The notes beneath the pieces are model-generated. The model searched no databases, was not told the origin of the DNA, and worked only from the letters and a program-made list of their open reading frames with translations. The position numbers and the translations under genes were made by a program. Of a DNA stretch of 64,000 bases, positions 55,701 to 64,000 are shown in pieces; within the stretch, counting starts at the first letter, position 1, and the number at the start of each line of letters is the position of its first letter. The DNA is from Macrothele yani (Eukaryota; Arthropoda; Arachnida; Araneae; Macrothelidae), in NCBI GenBank assembly GCA_039090855.1, contig CM076990.1:194933232-194997231 (forward strand), read 5' to 3'.

Positions 55701-57182
55701 GAAAACTAATGTTGATGGCCTTGCGGGAATGCCATAGATGTCACAGTTGACTCTGATTTAAACTTGAACTTTGAATAGGGGAAGGGGTCTATAATCTTAC
55801 CCCATATGGAGGGAGGAGGATGAATTGAACAAATAAGTGCTGTAAGAACATACCTTAAGGATTAATAACATTAGCTGAGTGCAAATTGCTGCCAAAATTT
55901 CAGAAACTTTAGTTTTCATAGGAATAGAAAAGCCAAAGCAGAATCTGCTGATGGGTTGATATTTAATGCCATTTTATTACAAACACTAATTTTTCTCTTA
56001 CACTGTAGATTAACTCATTGCATTTCGTGAAAATTAGGACCATAGATAGCTTAACCTCTGCTTACAGGTAACGTACCTGACTTGATGTACATGTGGAAGC
56101 TAGCCAAATTTTTCACTTGGAATTCTCAATTAGCCTGCAAGGACAGTGCATATGGGGTGATTGTGCAAGAAGTTTTATTGGAAACCATTTATTGCAGGAT
56201 TTTATTCTTTTAGTCAAAGAAAGTGAATTTGCAGGCATTTCTTGATATGGGTTTTATTTGAATTCCCTGGACTTCATAGGTAGTCTATCTTGCTTGGAAC
56301 AATATGCCACTGAATGTGCTAAAATGAGTTACATATGATGATCAGAGCTGAGGTAAATACGAAGATAAATATTTGGTGAAAAACCAAATATTTTTGGCAC
56401 ACAGATAAATATTTGGTGAAAAACCAGGATTATGAGCACCATGGCATAAAGCAAACACACTCTGCTAGTTATTGAGAGATCTGGGGTTCGATCTCAGTGG
56501 TGTCGAAATACAACTTTTTGGTTGCTGTGTGTTAATTAAAGAAAAATGTGGAAAGAGCGATGACTTTGTCTATTTATATTTACATAAATATTTGTCAAAT
56601 TTTTTGTGGTATTTAGCTCTGAATACCATATGTAAGAATGTAAACATAAAGATCATCTTCAGGATTTGCATTTTTAATTTAAGGCTAAACATAAGAAGGT
56701 AGTGAAAGTTTGTACTTTTTTAAGATGTAGTTGTAGCTAGTCTTCTTTAAAAGTAGCCTTACAGTCACTGATTTTCGATGACCGTACTGTGTATGTTTCT
56801 TTCTCTTCCTATTGTACCTGGCATTGGCAACTGTAGACACTTCAAGTAGACACTTACTGTGGAACATCATTCCACCAATTTGTAGCTTGTCTCCATGTCT
56901 GTTGGTTGAACTTTTAAAGCAGTTTGTTTTTGTTCTCTGCATGGATCTATAAAATTATTAAATTTTAAAAACTCGGAATATTTTGATGTAAAAGCACAAT
57001 TTCATCTCTAACATTTGTTCACAAAAAGTACTGTCTCTTTTTGCACTAAATGAAATTCTTTGAAACTATGGTATTCATTTGTGAAGTAGTACTTTTATTA
57101 GTAGTTCTTTTAAATCAAGCTGTTTAAATCATTCTGTCCTTCATATTTAAAACATTTTCATTTTCTCTCTCCATTACTTTAG
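55701..57182. other. Intron sequence with a short tandem duplication
   Basis: GATAAATATTTGGTGAAAAA occurs twice, 47 bp apart (56363 and 56404). The rest is AT-rich with no recognisable element. A TTTACTT pyrimidine tract leads to the exon at 57183. Confidence 0.55.
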
Positions 57183-57269
57183 ATCAAGCACATCAACACG
57201 CAGGATTTTATTGCAGTATCGTTTGAAGGTCAGTCGATTGGCCGATATGGACAGATTAGTTATATTGGA
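57183..57269 (+). CDS. EXD1: EXD1-like exonuclease, Exo I exon with altered acidic motif
   Basis: The exon is 87 nt, exactly 29 codons in phase 0, with acceptor CATTACTTTAG and donor GTAAGC. It reads IKHINTQDFIAVSFEGQSIG, then RYGQISYIG. Active DEDD exonucleases have D-x-E in the strand I-G-(V)-D-x-E-G. Here it is S-F-E, so the first metal-binding Asp is Ser. Animal EXD1 proteins are described as nuclease-dead RNA adapters in piRNA production, and this residue fits. 'R.G.I..I' continues the fold. An egalitarian-type protein is the main alternative, but the LSm-like exon upstream favours EXD1. Confidence 0.75.
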
Positions 57270-57900
57270 GTAAGCAGTCTTTTTATTTATTTGTTTTTAT
57301 AAATAATTGTAACGGAAATTAAAAAAAATCATGCATTTATTTTGTTTACCAAATAATTTTTGTTATTGATGAAAATTTTGGAAGACTGGAACATTTTTTG
57401 TGTGTGTGATATGGAGACATTAATTTTCATTGACATAATTTGTTACTTTTTTTTTATCTTAGTTTTATCTATGTACATGCAAAAAGAGAAAAAGAGCTGG
57501 TTTGTTTCTTGCTTTTCTTGCAGTAAAAAAAAAAAAATGAGAATGGGGGAAATAGCATAATTGTGAATGAAGAAATTGATTTCAAACAATGGTGAACTAT
57601 CTCATAAAAGCAAGTGAGGTTTTATGGAAAAAAAAATGCTTGTCACATAGTTTCTTTTAGTTGAGTACTTCAGTGTGTGTAATGATAAAAATAATGAATC
57701 AAATTTTGAATGATTCTGTGAAAATTAAATGTAAATGTGAAACTAATGAATTATTGAAACTGGAATGACTATTAAATTTTCCGAATTCAAAGAAACAGCG
57801 ACAGAGTATTATTTTCTCTTCACCATTTAAAAATAAAATTTTTATTTACTGAGGAGACCAGCACACTAAGTTCAGTTAGAGGACAGCAGCAGCCATATTC
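57270..57900. other. Intron sequence without recognisable element
   Basis: AT-rich, with a poly-A stretch near 57525. No repeat ends or coding similarity were seen. Confidence 0.5.
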
Positions 57901-57959
57901 ACTTGACCTACACCTTGTTGCATAACATAATCATGGAGGCGATATGAGAATTTTTACCC

Positions 57960-58210
57960 ATGATTTATAACAATTTTAAGTGCAGTCTGACTCAACAGGA
58001 GTTCTTGGAAAGATTGTAGAGAGTGTTCCCAGAGTCATCCTCACCTTGCACACCTGCTTACAAGTGATTTGTGGAATTTTGTCGAGGCATAAATTCCCTG
58101 AAAGATGAAGAGCGTAAGGGTTGCCTGGCTACAGCAGTTATGAAAGAAAATGATACTTGTGTGGAAGCTTTGATAAAGGACTATCCATGGGTAATTTATA
58201 AAAATATAAT
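57960..58210 (+). pseudogene. Mariner transposase N-terminal remnant
   Basis: The + strand reads FVEFCRGINSLKDEERKGCL, then ATAVMKENDTCVEALIKDY. This matches the mariner N-terminal stretch W...F..G...L.DE.R.GRP..A......V..LI..D. A second partial copy of the same segment lies at 59080-59175. No catalytic core was seen. Confidence 0.55.
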
Positions 58211-58554
58211 GTAAAAATAGAAAAATGGGGTAGGGCTTAGAATACTTATGCTTAAGATTAAATGTGCAGATGGATCTTCTGTGACAGAAGATCCATCATC
58301 TCTATGGTGTATTCAAAAAGGTCATGGAGGTTAGGCATATTTCTGCTGTTTCAGGCAATTTCTTTTGTGCTCATTAGGGATTCACACCTCACAGCATAGG
58401 TTAATCTGTACCCTGGTTAGCTGCACAGGAGACTGGATGCTGTTAACTAAAGTCTTTAAGAAAGAAAATACCTAGTTTTCAAGTGTAATGGAATGCAGTG
58501 TACTGGTCATCAAGCAAACAGTCCACTTTTGTGTAATCGCCTGGCCACAGTAAA

Positions 58555-58905
58555 CTATGATATTGTGCATCCTGTGCTCACGTTCAGTTGTTTTGCAAGG
58601 TTACGTGCTGTCAGGTGTTGATCCCTCTTCACCTGTAAAAGCAAATAGCAGTCCTCACTGGGGGTGGTTTTTGGTGCGTCACCACCACCAGTCTTTCTCA
58701 CAGCTGTACCTGTAATTCTGAAGGCCGACCACATGTGCGATATAATTCTACGGGCGATACCAAACTCTTGAGCCACAATCATCGCAGTTCGCACCTCCTT
58801 GAGCCTTTCAATTATTCGACCACGAGTCAAATCATCAAGATGTTCCCTGCAGGCCATTTCTTTGTCTCTGTCACACAATTGAACATCTCTAACTCTTATA
58901 CACAT
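58555..58905 (-). pseudogene. Tc1-like transposase N-terminal fragment
   Basis: A 116-codon minus frame contains LDDLTRGRIIERLKEVRTAM and VAQEFGIARRIISHMWSAFR, the paired-type first HTH. TGTAVRKTGGGDAPKTTPSE then stands where the GRPR-like AT-hook linker lies, followed by LTARNLAKQLNVSTG, the second HTH. It stops there, without a catalytic domain. It is a truncated copy different from the Tc1 elements elsewhere in the window. Confidence 0.7.
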
Positions 58906-59079
58906 TGTTCAGTGGCTTCCTGAACAACATGTCATACTTCATTATTATGCATGTGCTGTTACTCCAGTTCCCAGACACGTTCCTGAGTTTTGTGTTTGCG
59001 TTCTGCTGTTATTTACATTTATATACATATATAGTTATGCACACCGTCCAGTGACTTTTGTTCAGCTGATGGTACTGGA

Positions 59080-59175
59080 CTTTTCCAGAATCACCCTTGT
59101 CTTGCACACCTGCTTACAAGTGATTTCTAGAATTTTGTCAAGGCATAAATTCCCTGAAAAATGAAGTGTAAGGGT
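59080..59175 (+). repeat. Second partial copy of the mariner remnant
   Basis: CCAGAATCACCCTTGTCTTG through GCATAAATTCCCTGAAAAAT repeats 58030-58120 with few differences, 1.06 kb downstream. The region between, with the Tc1 fragment, may be an insertion or a duplicated tract. Confidence 0.65.
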
Positions 59176-59454
59176 TGCCCATATATTAGGTGAACCTGTA
59201 TGCGCTTGCCATATATAACTCTGTAACCAACATGACGTTAATACCATAATTTAACTAATTACTTTTATACAGTAATTTTCAGTAACTAGCGCATATTGTC
59301 AACTTTACCCAGTATGATTAATTTTAGTCCACCTGCATTGGCAAATTTGTGGGTGCTTGATTTACCAGGTTTCATTGTATTTGTATTCAGGCCTGCACAA
59401 GAAGAGAGAAAAAGGCAATTTTGTACACTGCTGAAGTGCCAGAAGTCGCAGGAT

Positions 59455-61080
59455 ACATACCTGTTATTGTGTAGGACCTCCTCTAGCCCGGCAAAGTGCA
59501 GCAACTCGACGTGACATGTGTATCCATAGCAATTGAAAGGTTTAGAACTACCATAACTGCTATTTGTGCAACTACCTTAAGAAAAACCAATAATCATAAC
59601 ATTTTGGTGCCAGGGAAAGCACCTTAACATTCACATCTACCAATTTTTATTATTATTATTATTATTTTTTTGCAGCAACTAGACGGGGCATCGATTCCAC
59701 AAAACACCGGAAGACTTCTTGATAGATGTTCAGCCATGCCGTTTGAACAGCTCCCTCAGTTCCTTGGTATTTGTGGGTGCAGGATCTTGGGTACAAATGG
59801 ATCTTTTTACCATGTCGCATAAGTGCGTTATTGGGTTCATGTCGGGCGAATGTGGTGGCCATGCAATTCGTCGAACTGTCCAGAACGTTCCTTGAACCAA
59901 TTTTGGACAATTTGGGCACCATGACATGGTGCATTATCCACCTGGAAAATCCCATCATTGTGTTTACGAGGACCAAAGGACCCAAACCGTGCCATGTAAA
60001 GACAGCACACCCCACATATGCATGGAACCATCAGCAGCTTGCACAGTGCCTTGTTGACAGCTTAGGTCCATGGCCTCATGGACCCAAGATGGAATGGTTT
60101 AGTGGTCTGCGCCACCCCCAAACTGTACCACAAGCTTGTAACAAGTGGTAGTGTGACTCATTGGACCATGCTATGTTGCCAGTCTTTCAGGGTTCAATTA
60201 CCATGTTCACGAGCCCAGGTGAGGCACAATGTCAGATGTCGTGGTGTTAACAAAGCTACTCTGGTGGTTCTTCTGCTCCCATACCTCATGGATGCTAAAT
60301 TATGCTGCACTGACCTGATGGATATGTCTCTAGTACCTCCTGCATTGAATATGGATATTACTTGAGCCAGTGTCACTTTTCTGTTAGCATGGACAATCCT
60401 GGTAAAACGCCGCTGGTCACGGTCATTCAGCACCCGTGGTCGGCCACTGCGCTGTCCACGGTGGGTGGTAATGCCTTCCACGAGTTATTCTCAAACACTT
60501 GTATAGTGTTCTGCCTAGTTTTTTTTTTTACAGCTGGGTGGCAAGAAATTTTAGCTGGATGGTACTTTTAACGACCCCTTCCCCAGTCGAGAAAATAAAA
60601 GGATGTTTTGCTTAACATTATTATTATACTTATTAAACATCTTTAGTGGTGTGGTAGGTATTGATGTAACGTAACATAACAGAAAATTGTACATAAATGA
60701 TAAAAAAATGAGTACTTATTAATAAATCATATGCTGCACAGATTTCAGCCAATTTTCCTCAATATTTATGGTGTATGTGGGAATAAGTTTTCTACTCTTA
60801 GCATTATGTGTATTGTGAAAACATGTTAAAAGAAATTTAGCTGGATGGCAGAAAAAATTAGCAGGGCAAGCCGACTCTTACCATTGTGTGCATTGTGAAA
60901 ATGTTCATTAAAGGAAATTTAGCTGGGTGGCAGAGAAAATTAGCTGGATGGGCAGCCCAGTAGAAAGGCTGTAGGGAGAACACTAATGTGACATGGTGGA
61001 TCGAGGAGTGTTGAATGTTTGCACAACTTCTGAAATTGAATGTCCCATCAGTCTGGCTCCCACTACCATGCCTCATTCAA
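59455..61080 (-). pseudogene. Tc1-type transposase, interrupted, catalytic Glu lost
   Basis: The N-terminus (MVVGARLMGHSISEVVQTF) lies at about 61075-61000. The frame breaks at STMS where the MITE entered and resumes at 60481 with MEGITTHRGQRSGRPRVLND (linker) and VTLAQVISIFNAGGTRDISI (second HTH). The core has IFQVDNAPCHGAQIVQNWF (second Asp kept, 59930) and PDMNPITHLCDMVKRSI (59870), where the DD34E Glu is Thr. The last residues MSRRVAALCRARGGPTQ lie at 59455-59515, beyond a small insertion. It is inactive on several counts. Confidence 0.75.
60505..60984. mobile_element. MITE, AGTGTTCTCC family, copy 3
   Basis: The ends are AGTGTTCTGCCTAG and, inverted, AGTGTTCTCCCTACAGC. Internal CAGCTGGGTGGCAAGAAATT and TTGCTTAACATTATTATTAC match the other two copies. 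A second subterminal block (CATTGTGTGCATTGTGAAAA) is duplicated within this copy near 60795 and 60885. Confidence 0.8.
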
Positions 61081-61291
61081 ACTCTGATAATTCATGTCAG
61101 CTTGCCATAATCCTACTGGCAGTTGTTCAGCCTAACCAACATGATTTCAGCTTGCTGCTGATAAAAGTCATGGCATGCGCTGAAGCGTTTATACGACGGC
61201 AGCACCAGTTAAAATTTTGCGTACTGCTATCTTTTGGCACTTCAGTGTATATCTTCCTCAATGTAATTGCTACACTGGTAACGATAAATCT

Positions 61292-61528
61292 GCCGCCCCG
61301 GTGGCGCAGTGGTCTAAGGCGTTGGCCTCTGATCATTCGTCCGTAAGGGGTCCGGGTTCGAATCCCGGTCAGGCATGGATGTTGTGTTTGTCTTACGGCA
61401 CTGGCTCTCTCCCTTCCCTGGAACCAGTGACCCTAAATTAGGGACGGGCGACTGCTTATAGCCCATTGAGTTGCTCACGGTGGTCGTTAAACCTCCAATC
61501 AAAAAAAAAAAAAAAAAAAAAAAAAAAA
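61292..61528 (+). mobile_element. tRNA-derived SINE, intact copy
   Basis: The tRNA-like head has an A box TGGCGCAGTGG (61302-61312) and a B box GGTTCGAATCC (61355-61365). A conserved body (about 120 bp) and a 29-nt poly-A tail follow. An exact 11-bp duplication ACGATAAATCT (61281-61291 and 61529-61539) flanks it. The acceptor-stem halves do not pair, so it is not a functional tRNA gene. The internal RNA polymerase III boxes would drive its transcription. Confidence 0.9.
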
Positions 61529-61539
61529 ACGATAAATCT

Positions 61540-62676
61540 ACTCATCACCTTTTGTGATCGTGTTTCAGAATTTAAACGCCCTTGCAAATAATCTGATTGC
61601 CTATTGGTAACTTGTGACTCACATTTGCAAGGGTTGGTCACAACAACGTGCAGAAACCTTCATGCAAGTCCAAGATGGCACTTCTTTCTAGCACACGCTT
61701 TTCTCACTGAAGGAGATTGATATCTAGCCTTCTTGCTGCCAATGTGCATGGGATAAGATAAATATAAAATGGGGAATCTTCAGTACCATGACAAAATTGT
61801 ATTGTTTTACATTATCATTATGCTAAATTACAGACTGCTTCATGTAAGTTTTATGCAGAGTAATTTTTATTTGAGGAAAATTTTCCATTTCATTAAAGAT
61901 GTAACATACACTGAAGAACACTCTGTATCAGTGGAACCCATAGGATTTCGTAACAATTCTAAATGCATGGTAAATTTCACCTCAATTTGCAAAGTATAAA
62001 AGAAAACACTATGATTTTAGCAAAAATTTAAGCTCCTGAATTTTTTTTTATAACTCCTGGAAAAGTCCTGAAATTTATTTTCAGTAAATGTGTGCGAACC
62101 TTGATGTTCCTTTGGAAACATACAGTTTTATGAACACTACTGATTGCATAATCACCATAAATATTTTTGACTGTTTTTTTATCAAAAACAGTCTATAACT
62201 TGTTTTTGATAAAAAACAAGTTATAGACTGTTGTCAAAATACTTGTTCATAAGCCCAAGAACTTGTCGTATTTTTCTTGTCTTTCGGTTTAGAAAAGTAA
62301 TGCATGAGAACTTCTGTTGTTGTTTTTCTGTTTATAGCTCATTGCTTTTTAAATTCTTGTAAACCATCCCACAAATTTCTTGACACCATCTGTGAAAAAT
62401 GTTTTTGTTTACCACTACATCCAATATTTTACCACTTATTTAACTTTTTGATCATTTGAAAATGAAGTTAATCCTGCATGTCCAAATGCGCATAATGAAT
62501 CCATATTTGATGCCTGACATTTGTGCAATGTCAGTGGTGATCTTGACAGTACAGTATATCGTGCGATATTATTCTTGTACACAGTACACAAACAGCTTTA
62601 TTTCTGATTTCACTGTGAATTATTTTATGAATTTGTCATACAGCTTAGTATAATGCAGTTATTCTTTCCCCTCTAG
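61540..62676. other. Intron sequence with an orphan transposon end and a hairpin
   Basis: GAAAAGTCCTGAAATTTATT to GTGTGCGAACC (62060-62102) matches the right end of the element at 24971-27430. At 62188-62231 a 20-bp perfect inverted repeat (ACAGTCTATAACTTGTTTTT) with a 4-base loop overlaps a second shorter hairpin (GACTGTTTTT...AAAAACAGTC at 62169). The rest is AT-rich. Confidence 0.6.
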
Positions 62677-62781
62677 ATTTCAACAACATTTTGCACTTTT
62701 CTGTTTGATATTATCGCTATGAAAACTGATGCTTTTGAAAAGGGATTAAAGAAAGTTTTTGAGAACTCTAGAGTGCAGAAG
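62677..62781 (+). CDS. EXD1: EXD1-like exonuclease, mid-domain exon
   Basis: The exon is 105 nt, exactly 35 codons in phase 0, with acceptor TTTCCCCTCTAG and donor GTAAGC. It reads ISTTFCTFLFDIIAMKTDAF and continues EKGLKKVFENSRVQK. This is the usual continuation of a DEDD exonuclease fold (hydrophobic strand ...LFDI..., then the helix G L...VLE...) and stops just before the strand that carries the Exo II motif (commonly HDCR). The rest of the protein lies beyond the window. Confidence 0.75.
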
Positions 62782-62902
62782 GTAAGCCTATTTTATTATA
62801 TGATGTGAATTTGCATGTCAGTAAGTGTAATCTGAACATATTCTTTGTGTGTGATGCTTATAATACCTTATTGATAATATAAAATTTTGCATGGCTATTA
62901 TA

Positions 62903-63642
62903 CACCCTGATTCATAAAGAAGTATACAGTTTCCAGATGCTGTAAAACAATAACAATTGAAGACACGGACCACAACTACGAACCGTTAGGTAGATGTACT
63001 TATAAAGTTTGTGTCCTGCTACTGAGGGAAGTGACATAGGCAATAGCGTGCGTGTTACGTGACTAGTCAGTCAAAATTGCAGCGTCTGCAGTGAAGAAGG
63101 CTTTTTGTGTTCTTGAATTGAGCAAAACGGAATCTGTAACTGTTGTGCAATGGCATTTTTGATCACGATTTGGAAAAGAACCTCCAACCAGAAAATCTAT
63201 CTACGATTGGCATAAAAAATTTGAAACTATGGGCTGTCTGTGCAAACTTAAAAGTCCTGGACGACCATGTGCTTCGGAAGAAGTCGTCGATGGTGTTTTC
63301 ACCGCCATTCAACGAAGCCCGGGAAACTCAACGTGAAGGGTGAGTTGTGAAGTGCAGATTTCACAGCCCACTGTCTGAGAAGTCTGAAATCTAGCGGAGC
63401 TGAAACAGCGTATCACAGCCACTATCACTGCACTGGTTTCAGATATCTTACCTCGTGTTTGGGCGGAAATGGATTACTGGCTCGATGTGTGACTAAGGGT
63501 GCACACATAGAGAGAGCATCTGTGACTATCTCAAAAAAAAACTTGAAACATTCCCCTACAATCTGTTACAGGTAACATAAAATATCTTACATTGTTCTTG
63601 TTTTATAGTGCGTTGAAACTGTATACTTTATGAATCACCCTG
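62903..63642 (+). mobile_element. Internally deleted mariner-like element
   Basis: The ends read CACCCTGATTCATAAAGAAG and, inverted, CAGGGTGATTCATAAAGTAT, both continuing ACAGTTTC. TA flanks both sides (62901-62902 and 63643-63644). The 740-bp interior keeps the start of a transposase (ELSKTESVTVVQWHF, YDWHKKFETMGCLC, then GRPCASEEVVDGVFTAIQRS) and its last residues (LPRVWAEMDYWLDVCLR). The DDE core is deleted at about 63335. It is related by its ends to the element at 16519-18734. Confidence 0.8.
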
Positions 63643-63644
63643 TA

Positions 63645-64000
63645 ATATCCTTTTCAAAATCATCATGTAGTAGTCAACCCTAATGAAAGTTCCACAAGAG
63701 TGTTCCTTTGGAAGAATCCAAACTGTGTTTTGTTTCATAGTTTTGTTTTCATCATGTCTCCCTTGTGCGACCTCATCATAAGACTGCCTACTGTCTCTTA
63801 TTGTAATGCTCATTGTTTGATGACTTACCATTTAGCTATTTCATTGCCATTTAATTAATATATGCATGCCATTTGGTTCTGTCTGCACTTTGGCTTGATT
63901 ACCATGTGTTTGATGTGACTTCTTTTATGAAAATAACAGGAGAAGAAAGATTTCTTTTAAAAGTTAATTCAATGAGAACCAGCTAAAATAGGCAAACAGT
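63645..64000. other. Intron sequence without recognisable element
   Basis: No feature recognised; the next exon of the exonuclease gene must lie further right. Confidence 0.5.

Larger units (their letters stand above)
59426..61247 (-). mobile_element. Tc1 transposon with MITE and small insertion
   Basis: The ends read CACTGCTGAAGTGCCAGAAG and, inverted from 61247, CACTGAAGTGCCAAAAGATA, with TA outside on both sides. The MITE at 60505-60984 sits in the transposase N-terminal part. About 165 bp with an (ATT)n run (59515-59680) splits its last codons. Confidence 0.75.

Noticed and set aside
61292..61375. Functional tRNA gene
   Set aside because: A and B boxes are good, but the acceptor stem does not pair and a shared SINE body, poly-A tail and target duplication follow.
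1..64000. LTR retrotransposon or endogenous virus
   Set aside because: No long direct terminal repeats, protease, integrase or envelope-like frames were seen; all RT sequences are non-LTR or Penelope-like.

Overview
This is a gene-poor, repeat-saturated stretch of an animal nuclear genome, most likely an arthropod with a large genome. The evidence is GT-AG exons scattered tens of kilobases apart, plus a dense mix of Tc1, mariner-like, hAT, Tigger, Penelope-like, I/Jockey-group LINE and tRNA-derived SINE copies. A chelicerate would fit, but I cannot fix the species. There are no bacterial-style operons, no CRISPR array and no LTR retroelement that I can see.

One host gene runs along the + strand through the whole window. 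Five phase-compatible exons (15271-15322, 31085-31224, 42045-42187, 57183-57269, 62677-62781) join into one reading frame. It encodes an LSm-like segment, an acidic linker and the first half of a DEDD-type 3'-5' exonuclease fold, and looks like piRNA-pathway EXD1. The 5' start and the 3' half of the exonuclease domain lie outside the window or were not found. The introns, about 5 to 16 kb, consist almost wholly of mobile elements.

Layout: 2.8-3.3 kb holds a Mutator-like MITE with a 9-bp duplication. 3.4-4.8 kb holds a decayed transposase-like ORF. 6.5-10.1 kb is a Tc1 interrupted by a SINE and by a 2.2-kb hAT that itself holds a Penelope fragment. 10.7-14.0 kb is a mariner-like element split by a hAT. 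16.5-18.7 kb is a mariner-like element split by a Penelope-tail foldback. 19.0-25.0 kb is a three-level nest (CCTGCCA-ended element > Tigger > hAT). 25-27.4 kb is another nested pair. 27.7-30.0 kb holds a TTAA-flanked MITE and a Penelope fragment. 33.7-36.5 kb holds two Tc1/mariner-type elements 13 bp apart, the second almost intact. 38.1-41.2 kb is a 3.1-kb element with 6-bp target duplications. 43.3-46.6 kb holds Tigger, LINE, MITE and Tc1 copies. 47.5-53.5 kb is a nearly full-length LINE with APE endonuclease, RT and RNase H. 53.6-55.7 kb is a Penelope-like element. 57.9-61.5 kb holds mariner and Tc1 remnants and a SINE. 62.9-63.6 kb is an internally deleted mariner-like element.

Target-site duplications give a relative insertion history at several sites. 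The most interesting non-protein signals are hammerhead-ribozyme-like cores (CTGATGA, hairpin, GAAA) in the tails of Penelope-like fragments and several long inverted repeats. Element boundaries are given exactly where I could read terminal repeats and duplications, and approximately elsewhere.
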